A stretch of DNA of 64,000 bases from Chryseobacterium scophthalmum (GCF_900143185.1 NZ_FSRQ01000002.1:310001-374000); one strand, 5' to 3'. Counted from the first letter of the stretch, positions 1 through 9,037 are shown. Program-made: numbers and translations. Notes: generated from the letters alone by a model not told the origin.

Positions 1-371
1 TGCAAAAAAACTTGTATTTCTTCAGCATCACTGTGTGTGTTATCGGCAACCAGATTCTGCATGTAATATTCCGGATCTTCATCGGTTTTCTGCATTTTTT
101 TCAGTTTATTAATCTGCTGCAAAGCTTCATTGGTTGCAATTCTGTACAGCCAAGTATACAACTGACTGTCATTTTTAAACTGATGAAAATTTTGGTAAGC
201 TTTTATAAATGTTTCCTGCAAAGTGTCCTGAGCAAGGTCTCCATCTACAATAATGCGTCTGATATGCCAATATAATCTACTCTGATAAGCATCCATCAAC
301 ACCCGAATACCTTTATCAAGTGTTCGTGGGTTTTGCATCAGCGCAATAATTTCTGCGTCTTTAATCTTCAT
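1..371 (-). CDS. RNA polymerase ECF sigma-70 factor (partial, C-terminus outside window)
   Basis: About 123 N-terminal residues are visible; the rest lies beyond the left edge. The reading begins MKIKDAEIIALMQNP and contains a sigma region 2 signature (LAQDTLQETFIKAYQNF followed by YTWLYRIATNEAL), as in ECF sigma factors that direct RNA polymerase to a small regulon. The ATG at 371 is chosen because the upstream ATG at 384-382 soon meets a stop in its own frame. A TATTTTTG promoter element lies about 25 bp upstream on the same strand. Its regulon and any partner anti-sigma factor cannot be seen here. Confidence 0.85.
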   Translation of the reverse strand, partial: MKIKDAEIIALMQNPRTLDKGIRVLMDAYQSRLYWHIRRIIVDGDLAQDTLQETFIKAYQNFHQFKNDSQLYTWLYRIATNEALQQINKLKKMQKTDEDPEYYMQNLVADNTHSDAEEIQVFL

Positions 372-396
372 AAGATGCTTTCATTGTTTTGGATTA

Positions 397-404
397 CAAA
401 AATA
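397..404 (-). promoter_or_regulatory. TAnnTTTG -7 promoter element for the sigma factor gene
   Basis: The minus strand reads TATTTTTG, an exact match to the Bacteroidota -7 consensus. A TTG triplet 22 bp further upstream could serve as the -33 element. The predicted leader is about 20 nt. Seen in sequence; activity is inferred. Confidence 0.45.
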
Positions 405-527
405 TCTAAAAGTTAAATTACTTATTCAATTTTGAGTCCAATATATTAACTTTTAAGATTTATAGCAATAATATTTATTCGAAAATGTCCATTATAATTC
501 AGCTTTCTACTCAAAACTAAAAACTCT

Positions 528-535
528 TATCTTTG
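528..535 (+). promoter_or_regulatory. TATCTTTG -7 promoter element, near-leaderless transcript
   Basis: TATCTTTG matches TAnnTTTG exactly and ends 4 bp before the ATG at 540. Transcription would start at or next to the start codon, giving a leaderless or nearly leaderless mRNA. No clear -33 TTG is visible. The preceding 16 bases (512-527) recur exactly at 59445-59460 ahead of another TATCTTTG. Confidence 0.45.
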
Positions 536-539
536 TTTT

Positions 540-1292
540 ATGCAAACAGTCATTATCGGTTCCGGGAATGTTGCCTATCATTTGGCAAAAGCTTTCGTTC
601 AAAATGGTATTTCCATAGCCCAAATCTTTGGAAGAAATAAGAAAGAATTGAATAAAATTTCAGAAGAATTAAATATTCCAAATTCAACTAAACATTTAGT
701 CAAATCAGATTTATATATTATTTGTGTAAGTGACGGTTCTATAGGAGCTGTTTCTAAATTGATTACTAAAAAAGATTGCCTTGTCGCCCATACTTCAGGA
801 TCTCTTCCGAAAGAGATTTTGATAGGGGAGTACAGGAAATCCAGTTTCTACCCTTTACAGACTTTTTCTAAAACTAAAAATTTAGATTATAAGAAAATTC
901 CTTTTTTTATTGAAACTGAAAATGAAGAAGACCAAAAAACTTTAACCGATTTGGCTTCAAAAATTTCAGATAATGTAATGGAAAGCACCCATGAAAAGAG
1001 GAAATATATTCACCTAACTGCAGTATTTGCCTGCAACTTTGTGAATCATCTTTTTGCAAGAGCCAAGGAAATTTCAGACGCACAGGAAATTCCGTTTGAT
1101 TATTTTTTACCGTTGATTAATGAAACAGTTCAGAAAATTAATGAAATAGATCCTAAATCAGCCCAAACCGGACCTGCCGTAAGAAACGACCAAAGAGTTT
1201 TGGAATTGCATGAGCAGTTATTAAAAGATGAAAGTCTCGAGATTTATAAAACAATAAATCATTCAATTAAAAAAATGTATCAATTACCATAA
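540..1292 (+). CDS. Rossmann-like / DUF2520 domain protein
   Basis: A 250-residue protein with an N-terminal nucleotide-binding Rossmann fold (VIIGSGNVAYHLA at residues 4-16) and a C-terminal all-helical DUF2520 domain, the layout of F420/NADP-dependent reductase-like and ketopantoate reductase-like enzymes. The substrate is not known for this family. The start at 540 is fixed because the first beta strand begins at residue 2. It opens a same-strand run with SIMPL, KdsC, Maf and PorW/SprE genes; DUF2520, KdsC and Maf genes being adjacent is common in this group. Confidence 0.88.
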   Translation: MQTVIIGSGNVAYHLAKAFVQNGISIAQIFGRNKKELNKISEELNIPNSTKHLVKSDLYIICVSDGSIGAVSKLITKKDCLVAHTSGSLPKEILIGEYRKSSFYPLQTFSKTKNLDYKKIPFFIETENEEDQKTLTDLASKISDNVMESTHEKRKYIHLTAVFACNFVNHLFARAKEISDAQEIPFDYFLPLINETVQKINEIDPKSAQTGPAVRNDQRVLELHEQLLKDESLEIYKTINHSIKKMYQLP

Positions 1293-1297
1293 ATTTT

Positions 1298-1305
1298 TAA
1301 CTTTG
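1298..1305 (+). promoter_or_regulatory. TAACTTTG -7 promoter element ahead of the SIMPL gene
   Basis: An exact TAnnTTTG match between the two genes. A transcript from here would start near 1311-1313, which would make the ATG at 1321 rather than 1306 the start on that mRNA. Read-through from the upstream gene could use either. Confidence 0.35.
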
Positions 1306-2076
1306 ATGAAAACCGAAAAAATGGACACAAAAATTATTCGTTCTCTCATCATCGGAGCAGCAATCGTTATTACAGCTTTCGTCTTAGGCTCAAGTTTTAA
1401 AAACAGAAATTTAAAACAAGATACAATATCCGTTACTGGTCTTGGTTCAAAAGATTTTATTTCAGATGAAATAAGTTGGGGCGGAAGTTTTGATGCAAAT
1501 GCAATGGATGCAAAAGAAGCATACAATTTGATTTCGCAAGACAAAGAAAAAGTAAAGGCATTTTTCTACAGCAAAGGTTTCAAAGCAGGTGAATTTGCTT
1601 TTGGTGGAGTGAATTTTTCAAGGTCTTATCGTACGGTTACTATAAAAGAAGCAGACGGAGCAGAAAAATCTGAAGATGTTTTTGACGGATACAAAGCTAC
1701 CCAAAGTGTATTTTTCAGAGCTAAGAAAAATCCGGCTTTGATGAAAAAAATTGAAAGCGTAATTGATAAAACTGCAGAACTCATCAATAGTGGAGTACAG
1801 TTTGAACCATCTTCTGCACAATATACTTATTCTGACCTTTCTTCGTTGAAACATAGCTTGATAGAACAAGGCTCCAAAGATGCGAGAGAAAGAGCGGAGA
1901 AAATTGTAAAAAGTGCAGACGGAGACCTTGGAAAATTAAAAGACGCTTCGATGGGTGTATTTCAGATTACCGCAAAAGGTTCTACAGATGAAGATAGTTA
2001 TGGAGGAAATTTTGATACCTCAAGTAAGGAAAAATCAGCGAGAATTACAGTAAGGCTTACTTACAATCTCGACTAA
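1306..2076 (+). CDS. SIMPL domain-containing protein (DUF541)
   Basis: About 256 residues. An N-terminal hydrophobic anchor or signal segment (IIRSLIIGAAIVITAFVLGS) is followed by the SIMPL/DUF541 domain, whose repeat (ISVTGLGSKDFISDEISWGG) is typical. The family is periplasmic or membrane-anchored and of unclear biochemical role; members have been linked to envelope stress and signalling. Two ATGs are possible, 1306 and 1321. I use the first, but the promoter element just upstream would favour the second. It sits 13 bp after the DUF2520 gene. Confidence 0.85.
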   Translation: MKTEKMDTKIIRSLIIGAAIVITAFVLGSSFKNRNLKQDTISVTGLGSKDFISDEISWGGSFDANAMDAKEAYNLISQDKEKVKAFFYSKGFKAGEFAFGGVNFSRSYRTVTIKEADGAEKSEDVFDGYKATQSVFFRAKKNPALMKKIESVIDKTAELINSGVQFEPSSAQYTYSDLSSLKHSLIEQGSKDARERAEKIVKSADGDLGKLKDASMGVFQITAKGSTDEDSYGGNFDTSSKEKSARITVRLTYNLD

Positions 2077-2169
2077 TATATTTATTAATAAAAAACAAGG
2101 AATTAATAAATGCGATTGATTTGATTTTTTTATCATTCATCAATTATCATTTATCAATCATTAATTAAA

Positions 2170-2688
2170 ATGAGTTATAAAGAGAAATTAAAAGATATAA
2201 AAGCATTTGTATTTGATGTAGACGGTGTATTTACAGACGGAAGCGTTTATCTGATGCCCGGTGGAAACATGAGTCGTGTAATGAATGTTTTGGATGGATA
2301 TGCAGTGGTAAAAGCATTAAAAAACGATTATCTCATCGGAGTCATTACCGGAGGAAACGATGAAATGGTGAGACATAGAATCAATTATTTAGGAATACAG
2401 GATTACTATGCAAAATCTCATGATAAAATGGTCGATTATGAAGATTTTAAGGATAAATATAGTCTTAAAAATGAAGAAATCTTAACGATGGGTGATGATG
2501 TTCCGGATCTTCATATGATGCAGAATTCGGCAATTGCAACGTGTCCTGAAAATGCTGTTCCCGAGATAAAAGGAATTGCAGACTATATTTCGCAAATAAA
2601 AGGTGGAAGTGGAGCAGTACGTGATGTGATTGAGCAGGTGATGAAAGTTCAGGGAAAATGGCATGATGATAATACGCAATCTGTATAA
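2170..2688 (+). CDS. kdsC: KdsC-type HAD phosphatase (3-deoxy-D-manno-octulosonate-8-phosphate phosphatase)
   Basis: A 172-residue HAD-superfamily protein of the length typical for KdsC. Motif I is FDVDGVFTDG, with the nucleophile Asp16 and acid/base Asp18. Motif II lies in GVITGGND, and motif IV is MGDDVPDL. KdsC removes phosphate from Kdo-8-phosphate in the cytoplasm to supply Kdo for lipopolysaccharide. There is no cap domain, as expected for the tetrameric C0 subclass. It is followed at 104 bp by Maf. The assignment is by family motifs; the exact sugar phosphate is inferred. Confidence 0.88.
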   Translation: MSYKEKLKDIKAFVFDVDGVFTDGSVYLMPGGNMSRVMNVLDGYAVVKALKNDYLIGVITGGNDEMVRHRINYLGIQDYYAKSHDKMVDYEDFKDKYSLKNEEILTMGDDVPDLHMMQNSAIATCPENAVPEIKGIADYISQIKGGSGAVRDVIEQVMKVQGKWHDDNTQSV

Positions 2689-2791
2689 AGGAGATGAAAG
2701 AAAATAGATAAAATACTTACAATCAAATATCTATTCTCATGAAATATAAAATATCATTTACCATTAATCGTTTATTATTTATAAAATACTG

Positions 2792-3346
2792 ATGAAAATA
2801 CTTTTAGCATCGCAATCTCCGAGAAGGAAAGAATTACTGTCAAGTTTAGGTTTTGATTTTGAAGTCGTGAAAATTGACTGTGAAGAAATTTTACCCGAAA
2901 ATATAAAAATAGAAGCTGCAGCGGCTTATTTATCTGAATTAAAAGCAAATACATTCAGAAATTTGCAAAATGATGAAGTTTTATTAACCGCAGATACAGT
3001 CGTTGCCAATGAAAATCAGTTTCTTGGAAAACCGAAAAATGAAATTGAGGCAAAAGAAATGCTCAAGTCATTATCAGGGAAAATACATCAGGTTTATACC
3101 GGAATTACGATTAAAACTTTAGATAAAATCATTACAGAAACTGATGTTGCTGATGTAGAGTTTGATGAAATTTCTGATGAAGAAATTAATTTTTATATCA
3201 AAAACTATCAACCATTCGACAAAGCAGGAGGTTATGGTATACAAGAATGGCTTGGAATGGCTAAAATTAAAAAAATTAATGGAAGTTTTTATACCATTAT
3301 GGGACTTCCGACGCATTTAGTTTATAAAATTTTGAAGGAATTATAG
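2792..3346 (+). CDS. maf: Maf family nucleoside triphosphate pyrophosphatase
   Basis: A 184-residue Maf protein, near the usual 190-200. The N-terminal SQSPRRKELL motif and the TADTVV motif carrying the catalytic Asp are present, and the C-terminal IMGLPTHLV segment is typical. Maf proteins hydrolyse dTTP/UTP or modified nucleotides to monophosphates and were first noted for inhibiting septation when overproduced. The sequence does not allow a choice between the dTTP/UTP and modified-base subfamilies. It lies 86 bp before porW/sprE on the same strand. Confidence 0.9.
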   Translation: MKILLASQSPRRKELLSSLGFDFEVVKIDCEEILPENIKIEAAAAYLSELKANTFRNLQNDEVLLTADTVVANENQFLGKPKNEIEAKEMLKSLSGKIHQVYTGITIKTLDKIITETDVADVEFDEISDEEINFYIKNYQPFDKAGGYGIQEWLGMAKIKKINGSFYTIMGLPTHLVYKILKEL

Positions 3347-3432
3347 ATATTTTCAAAATAAAATTTTATTATTTTTACAAAATCATCAAACTGCTGATAA
3401 TAAAAAGTAAATTAGCGAGTTATATTGAAATA

Positions 3433-6003
3433 ATGAAAAAAAATATAGTATTCCTTTTAGTAGCGATTATTGTCGTTTCCTGTGGCACGAAAGTGAAAAA
3501 ACCGGAAGCCAGATCAAAGTTTTTAAAAGGATTTTCAACCTATTACAATACCCTGTTTAATGCAAAAGATGCTTTAAACAGTGAGTTTACGGAAAGAGAC
3601 AAAGCTCATAAAGATAATTTTTATGCGCCCTATATTCCCATATTAACTTACGAAGAGCAACCTTTGGGAAGTGATTTGGGACAATCTTCAGCTTTTGCAG
3701 AAAATTCTATGAAAATGGCTGAAGTCAACCGACCACAACAAAATGCAAGAAATGCACCCGGAATGCCTCCAAATCCTGGAATGCCTGGAAATATGCCTCA
3801 AGATCCTAACAATCCGGGAGGAAACAAAGGTGCTACAGTTTTAGAAATTGCTGAAGCAAAAGCTTTGAAAGCAATTAATAAATATTCTGTCATCAGAAAA
3901 GGAGAGGAGCAGAACAAAACAATCTTTGATGCCTACATTATTCTGGCTCAATCTAGAATTTATCAGGGAAAAGCAATTAAAGCTTTAGATGCTTTAAACT
4001 ATGTTTTCACTCACATGAAGGAAGATAAAAGACTTCCTTTAGCTCATATTTACGAAGCTTTAGCGTATTCACAAATTAAAAATTATCATAAATCTGATGA
4101 AATTTTTAATAAACTTAAAAGTGAAAAATTAAGCAAAGATCATGATAAACTGTTGAGCATTTATTACGCTGAATCTCTTTTGGATCATGGTAAAAAAGAA
4201 GAATCTATAAAAGAATTAGACCGTGCTTTTGAGCTGAACAGCAACAGAAAACTAAAAAGCAGAATTGCATTTTTGAGAGGACAGGTTTTACAAGAAACAG
4301 GAAAACAAGAGCTTGCAAGAGAGAGCTTTTTAGCCGCTTACAAATATGCCAATGATTTTGAATTTGAAGTAAAATCTCAGATCGAGATCGCCAAAACATT
4401 CAACGGAAAAGGAAACTATGAAGGAGCTAAAGATTATCTTGAAAAAATAAGCAAAAAAGGAACTTATGGATCAAGAAAGAATGAATTTTTCTATGCTTTA
4501 GGTTTAATGGCCAACAAAGCCGGTAAGAAAAAAGAAGCACAGGAATTTTTTAGAAAATCACTGCTTGAAAAAGTTTCAGACGGACAGGTGAGAGGTTTGG
4601 CTTATTATGAAATCGGTAAAGATTATTTGGACAGAAATGATTATATCGGAGCAGGAGCTTATTATGATTCTGCATTGGTTGCAATGACGTATGAACCTTC
4701 TAAAATTTTGCTGCAAGATCAGTCTAATTACATTAAAAAGATCTCTAAAAACTATTATTTAATTAAGAAAAACGACAGTATTCTGTCTTTGGCAAAAATG
4801 TCAGATGCGCAGAAAACTGATTATTTCGCAAAGTATATAGAGAAACTGAAAATTAAAGAAGAAAGAGAAGAACAAGAAAGGAGACGCGCCGAAAGAAGCA
4901 AAGGTTTTGATACCGGAGATTACAATGCCAATTCTCTTTTTGCGAACAGCTCAAATTCTTTCGAAGATTTTGGGATTGCAGCAAAAGGTTTTTATTTTGG
5001 AAACACAGGGACAGTAAGCAAAGGTACATCCACCTTTAAACAGGTTTGGGGAGATCGTGCTTTGGTTGATAACTGGCGTTATTCTAAAAAAATGGCATCC
5101 CTTCAAGACATGAAGAATGAAGCTTTGGGAGTGACTTCTGCACCCAATCCGAGACGTTTTGAACCTTCATTTTATATTGAGCAAATTCCTTCAGATGCCG
5201 GAAAATTATCTCAGTTGAAGAAGGATAGAGATACTGCTTCATTAGGTCTTGGAGTAATGTATCAGAATTATTTTACCAATACTCCTTTAGCAACAAAAAC
5301 GCTTTATGATTTGGTAGATGTAAAACCAGAAGAAAAAGTAATGCTTCAGGCTTTGTATGAAATTTTTGCGATGAATCATGAGAAAAATCCACAAGCTGCA
5401 GCAAGAGCAAAACAAATTTTATTGACTGATTATCCTTATAGTTCTTTTGCAGAATTCGCAAGAAATCCTAAAAGCAATACTTTTGTAAAGTCTTCAGAAG
5501 AAGTTGAAAACGAATACAAAATGGCTTTTGCCTTGTATGAATCTGAAAAGTTTGCAGAAAGTCAGGGTAAAATAGAGCAGGTGGTTCTTAAATATCCTAA
5601 AGATGCGTTAGTTCCTAAACTAAATCTTTTAAATGCATTCAATGCAGGAAAAACAAGCGGAAAAGAAGTGATGATTCTGCAGCTTGAGCAAATCGTTTTG
5701 AATTACGCTAAAACTCCTGAAGGAATTAAAGCTAAAGAAATGCTGAATTATCTGAAAAGCGATATCGCATTCCAGGCAACCGATAATAAAGGAAATAAAA
5801 TGCAAAATGACCCTTTTAACGAACCGGGACAACCTAGTAATAATCAGCAGTCTCAAAACAGTAATTTTGCTCCAAGCAATACTGGTAATTCTCAGATGAA
5901 TAATAATGTTCCACAGAATAATAATATTCCGAAAAAACCAGGAAATAATACAATGCAGAAGCTTCAGCAAACGACAGGCGAAGTGAAAACAATGAAACAA
6001 TAA
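3433..6003 (+). CDS. porW: Type IX secretion system periplasmic lipoprotein PorW/SprE
   Basis: An 856-residue lipoprotein with the lipobox ending VVSC at Cys17. The start of the mature protein (KFLKGFSTYYNTLFNAKDAL) is characteristic of the SprE/PorW family, which is required for type IX secretion and gliding. Residues about 140-460 and 650-800 form TPR-like helical repeats. Between them is a charged coiled segment (KEEREEQERRRAERSK, about 475-495). A Pro/Asn/Met-rich linker lies at about 100-135, and the C-terminus is low-complexity Asn/Gln/Pro. A perfect bidirectional hairpin terminator directly follows the stop. No other T9SS gene is in the window. Confidence 0.87.
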   Translation: MKKNIVFLLVAIIVVSCGTKVKKPEARSKFLKGFSTYYNTLFNAKDALNSEFTERDKAHKDNFYAPYIPILTYEEQPLGSDLGQSSAFAENSMKMAEVNRPQQNARNAPGMPPNPGMPGNMPQDPNNPGGNKGATVLEIAEAKALKAINKYSVIRKGEEQNKTIFDAYIILAQSRIYQGKAIKALDALNYVFTHMKEDKRLPLAHIYEALAYSQIKNYHKSDEIFNKLKSEKLSKDHDKLLSIYYAESLLDHGKKEESIKELDRAFELNSNRKLKSRIAFLRGQVLQETGKQELARESFLAAYKYANDFEFEVKSQIEIAKTFNGKGNYEGAKDYLEKISKKGTYGSRKNEFFYALGLMANKAGKKKEAQEFFRKSLLEKVSDGQVRGLAYYEIGKDYLDRNDYIGAGAYYDSALVAMTYEPSKILLQDQSNYIKKISKNYYLIKKNDSILSLAKMSDAQKTDYFAKYIEKLKIKEEREEQERRRAERSKGFDTGDYNANSLFANSSNSFEDFGIAAKGFYFGNTGTVSKGTSTFKQVWGDRALVDNWRYSKKMASLQDMKNEALGVTSAPNPRRFEPSFYIEQIPSDAGKLSQLKKDRDTASLGLGVMYQNYFTNTPLATKTLYDLVDVKPEEKVMLQALYEIFAMNHEKNPQAAARAKQILLTDYPYSSFAEFARNPKSNTFVKSSEEVENEYKMAFALYESEKFAESQGKIEQVVLKYPKDALVPKLNLLNAFNAGKTSGKEVMILQLEQIVLNYAKTPEGIKAKEMLNYLKSDIAFQATDNKGNKMQNDPFNEPGQPSNNQQSQNSNFAPSNTGNSQMNNNVPQNNNIPKKPGNNTMQKLQQTTGEVKTMKQ

Positions 6004-6031
6004 AAAAAGCGAAGATTATTCTTCGCTTTTT
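6004..6031. terminator. Bidirectional terminator between porW/sprE and tsaB
   Basis: A perfect 12-bp stem (AAAAAGCGAAGA at 6004-6015, TCTTCGCTTTTT at 6020-6031) with a TTAT loop, flanked by A and T tracts. It serves the two converging genes. The tsaB stop codon (6016-6018) falls in the loop, so one arm also encodes the last residues of TsaB. Confidence 0.9.
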
Positions 6032-6699
6032 GTTTTTTTCTTTACTCCATGAAAATCTTTAAGATAGAATGGCTCAAAATAAGCTATATCTTCAAAATCT
6101 TCATTCTTTATTTTTTCTAAAGTTTTCTTTATTAAAAACTGAGCAGAAGGATATATTTCAGTGTTAAATTCTGCATTCGGAAGCTGCAGTATTTCTTTTG
6201 CTTTTAACGCTCCGTCACCTACAAAAAGTATTTTTTTATCTTTTAATTCTTTAAAAGAATTTTCATCTAAAACTTTAGCTTCGGTCTGAACAAGTTCTTC
6301 CCCCGAAATTCCATCGTAAACAGCGGTATAAACCTCCATTCGTCTTGCATCGACCAAAGGGATGATTAAGTCATAGTTTTGCCCTAAAAAAGGCTCTATC
6401 ATGCTTTCCATGGAATTGACCGCAATCAAAGGAATTTTAAGTCCGTAGCAAAAACCTTTCGCAGAGGCGGCTCCAATTCTCAAACCTGTATAAGAACCAG
6501 GACCTTTTCCTAAAGAAATGGCTTCAATATCTTTTATTGATAATTTAGCACCTTCCAAAGCCCATTCTACAAAAGTATGGAGCGACTCGCTCTGTTTATA
6601 GTTTTCTGAAACCTCTTCTGTAGAGCAAAGCAGTTTTTCACCATCTGAAATGGCTACTGAACAGTTTTTTGAGGAGGTTTCGAGATATAATATTTTCAT
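6016..6699 (-). CDS. tsaB: tRNA threonylcarbamoyladenosine biosynthesis protein TsaB
   Basis: A 227-residue ASKHA-fold protein, the usual TsaB length. It begins KILYLETSSKNCSVAI and has LGKGPGSYTGLRIG, the TsaB signature. TsaB is the inactive partner that scaffolds TsaD and TsaE in forming t6A at position 37 of ANN-decoding tRNAs in the cytoplasm. The last residues (KKKTKSEE) are Lys-rich because they are encoded by the terminator stem. It lies 8 bp downstream of the RhuM-family gene on the same strand. Confidence 0.93.
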   Translation of the reverse strand: MKILYLETSSKNCSVAISDGEKLLCSTEEVSENYKQSESLHTFVEWALEGAKLSIKDIEAISLGKGPGSYTGLRIGAASAKGFCYGLKIPLIAVNSMESMIEPFLGQNYDLIIPLVDARRMEVYTAVYDGISGEELVQTEAKVLDENSFKELKDKKILFVGDGALKAKEILQLPNAEFNTEIYPSAQFLIKKTLEKIKNEDFEDIAYFEPFYLKDFHGVKKKTKSEE

Positions 6700-6707
6700 T
6701 TTTTATT

Positions 6708-7709
6708 TTAATCTTTTCCTAATTTTTTAATTTGCTTATCAAAGTCCGAAATTATTTTTTGAGTTTTGTTAAAAGTCTCATATTCTTTAATTGCTTTTTT
6801 TTCTGCAGCAATTTTAGATATATTTCCTTTTCCTTCCAGAATTCTGTATTCGTTAAAATCTAAAAACCGATTGACACTTTTAGCCAAAGATTCCATTGTA
6901 AAAGTATTTTGTCTTTCAATCAACCCTTCTATATAATCAAAATATCCTGACACGGTTCTTTCCAGTTGTTTAATTTCTGTTTCTTGAAGGTAATTTTTAG
7001 CTATTAAAATATCTTGCTTCAAAACTCTTCCATCCGGAGCATTTTTCCAAGATGTTAAGCCCATATTTTCTTTGGTACAATCGGCAGTTTTATAAATAAT
7101 TTCAGCAGCAGTTTTTCCGGTAATTGCAAAATGAAATTTATTCTGAACCATTGCGTAAAAGTTTTTCGTAATCTCAGAATTTCTATCATAATCAATACTA
7201 CACTCAGCAAAAATATCGGTGATTTGTTGGTAAACTCTTCTTTCACTTGCTCGAATAGAGCGGATTCTCTGCAGAAGTTCTTTAAAATAATCTTTACCAA
7301 ATACATTTTGACCTTGTTTCAATCTTTCATCATCTATCACAAAACCTTTGATGATAAATTCTTTCAAAGTCTGTGTTGCCCAAATTCTAAATTGGGTCGC
7401 TTTGGATGAATTGACACGATAACCAACTGAAATTATAGCATCAAGATTATAGAATTTTTGGTTTCTTTCAACCATTCTATTACCTTCTTTTTGAACCTGT
7501 AAGAATTCCTTACAAGTTGCCATTTCACTAAGTTCTCCACTCTCAAAAATATTTTTTAAATGAATTGTAATATTTTGAGGTGTTGTTTCAAATAAATTCG
7601 CCATTGCCTTTTGAGTTAGCCAGAGTGTTTCATTTTGTAAAAAAACATCAACTCTAACTTTTTCATTAGGCGTGTTATAAATTAAAAATTTTTGAATCTC
7701 TTCTTTCAT
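6708..7709 (-). CDS. RhuM family protein
   Basis: A 333-residue protein with the RhuM hallmark near the N-terminus (LWLTQKAMANLFETTPQNITIHLKNI), an HTH-like region, followed by VGYRVNSSKATQFRIWATQTL. The family is named after a Salmonella pathogenicity-island gene. Its members are scattered across mobile and defence-rich loci, and no biochemical activity is established. The C-terminal half is helical with a possible Fic/Doc-like relation that I cannot confirm. It sits between housekeeping tsaB and an NTF2-like gene, a patchy-distribution gene in an otherwise conserved run. Confidence 0.85.
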   Translation of the reverse strand: MKEEIQKFLIYNTPNEKVRVDVFLQNETLWLTQKAMANLFETTPQNITIHLKNIFESGELSEMATCKEFLQVQKEGNRMVERNQKFYNLDAIISVGYRVNSSKATQFRIWATQTLKEFIIKGFVIDDERLKQGQNVFGKDYFKELLQRIRSIRASERRVYQQITDIFAECSIDYDRNSEITKNFYAMVQNKFHFAITGKTAAEIIYKTADCTKENMGLTSWKNAPDGRVLKQDILIAKNYLQETEIKQLERTVSGYFDYIEGLIERQNTFTMESLAKSVNRFLDFNEYRILEGKGNISKIAAEKKAIKEYETFNKTQKIISDFDKQIKKLGKD

Positions 7710-7731
7710 TGTGTTGATATTCTATGCAAAT

Positions 7732-8163
7732 TTATGGCTTTATTTCCACACTTTGCCGGCTCCACAATTTCCAATTAGATTTCTTTTTTATCCAGATTTC
7801 AAGTAAAGCCAGTTTCATTTCAAAACTCTGATTTTTATAAAGACCAGCAACTTTTATGGTTCTTCGAATGCTTACTGTATTTTTAAACTGTTTTAATTCT
7901 GAAATTTCAAGTTGTGTAATTTCTTTATAGCTTACTTTTTTTGATGAAAAATCTTTCTTAAAATCTTCCAAATTTTGAATCCAGCTATTAGAATGACCAA
8001 ACGAAACATCTGAACAAAATAAATCAATAATTTGAGTATCATTATTCATCATCAGAGAATCCAGCTTTTTTGTTTGTAATAAAATCGCTTTCTCATCTTT
8101 TGAATAATTTTGAGAAAATCCAAAAACAAAGCAAAACAAAAATAGAATAGGGAAGAACCTCAT
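7732..8163 (-). CDS. Secreted NTF2-like (DUF4440) protein
   Basis: About 143 residues with a signal peptide (MRFFPILFLFCFVFGFSQ). The rest fits the nuclear transport factor 2-like fold: a helical start (KDEKAILLQTKKLDSLM), then the LFCSDVSFGHSNSWIQN segment and a C-terminal strand (WKLWSRQSVEIKP). Such proteins are often small envelope proteins of unknown ligand. The ATG at 8163 is chosen over a TTG two codons upstream. It is co-directional with the downstream RhuM gene at 22 bp. Confidence 0.75.
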   Translation of the reverse strand: MRFFPILFLFCFVFGFSQNYSKDEKAILLQTKKLDSLMMNNDTQIIDLFCSDVSFGHSNSWIQNLEDFKKDFSSKKVSYKEITQLEISELKQFKNTVSIRRTIKVAGLYKNQSFEMKLALLEIWIKKKSNWKLWSRQSVEIKP

Positions 8164-8194
8164 TTTCAAATTCTCAAATTAATTAATTTTCAAA

Positions 8195-8947
8195 TTATCC
8201 TTTTCTGTAAATCGTTCTCGGTTCGCTTTGTGCGCTTGGATAAATTGTCATATCTGAAACCGTTACATGTTGCGGAGCGTTGATGCAATAAGCAATCGCA
8301 TCAGCAATATCTTCAGCTTTCAAAGCTTCATAACCAGCATAAACCGTTGCTGCTCTTTCCTGATCTCCTTTAAATCTGATTAAAGAAAAATCGGTTTCTA
8401 CAGCTCCTGGTTGAATATTCGTCACACGAATTCCAAATTCTGTCAATTCGATCCTCATTCCTTCAGAAATAACATCAACCGCTTTTTTGGTAGCACAATA
8501 CACAACGCCATTCGCATAAGTTTGTCTTGCTGCAACTGAACTGATATTAATAATCTGACCAGAATTTCTTTCTTTCATCATTGGAATAAGCGTTTTAGAA
8601 ACGTATAAAAGTCCTTTTACATTTCCATCAATCATAGAATCCCAATCGTCTGTACTTCCAGCCGAAAGGGGCTCTAAACCGTGTGCATTTCCTGCGTTAT
8701 TAATCAGTACATCAATGTTTTTCCATTCTTCAGGAAGTGATGAGATGGCGGTTTCTACTTCTTCAAGATTTCTCACATCAAATTTTAAACTAAAAACTTC
8801 AGTTAAAGATGATAATTCTGCCTTTACAGACTCCAAAACTTCTGGTCGTCTTCCACAGATAATAATTCTGTTTCCTTGTTTTGCTAAAAGTTCAGCGGTA
8901 GATTTTCCTATTCCGGAAGTCGCTCCGGTGATGAGTATTGTTTTCAT
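8195..8947 (-). CDS. SDR family NAD(P)-dependent oxidoreductase (YdfG-like)
   Basis: About 250 residues with a full classical short-chain dehydrogenase set: the TGATSGIGK nucleotide-binding motif at the N-terminus, NNAG, a catalytic Ser in NISSVAARQ, and YCATK. The C-terminal TIYPSAQSEPRTIYRKG resembles the YdfG/serine 3-dehydrogenase-type subgroup, which reduces 3-hydroxy acids or related aldehydes. The substrate is not determinable here. The ATG at 8947 is preferred to an upstream TTG at 8959, since the Rossmann strand MKTILITGA begins there. Confidence 0.9.
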   Translation of the reverse strand: MKTILITGATSGIGKSTAELLAKQGNRIIICGRRPEVLESVKAELSSLTEVFSLKFDVRNLEEVETAISSLPEEWKNIDVLINNAGNAHGLEPLSAGSTDDWDSMIDGNVKGLLYVSKTLIPMMKERNSGQIINISSVAARQTYANGVVYCATKKAVDVISEGMRIELTEFGIRVTNIQPGAVETDFSLIRFKGDQERAATVYAGYEALKAEDIADAIAYCINAPQHVTVSDMTIYPSAQSEPRTIYRKG

Positions 8948-9037
8948 AAAAATTTTCAATTTTTAAATGTAATAATGTCTAAAATATCAGCTTACCAATG
9001 ATTTTTACATTGTTATATTATTAGATTGTTACATTGA

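Noticed and set aside
5629..6000. A 123-codon minus-strand frame opposite the end of porW/sprE
   Set aside because: Shadow of the Asn/Gln-rich tail of PorW/SprE; no start context or family likeness.
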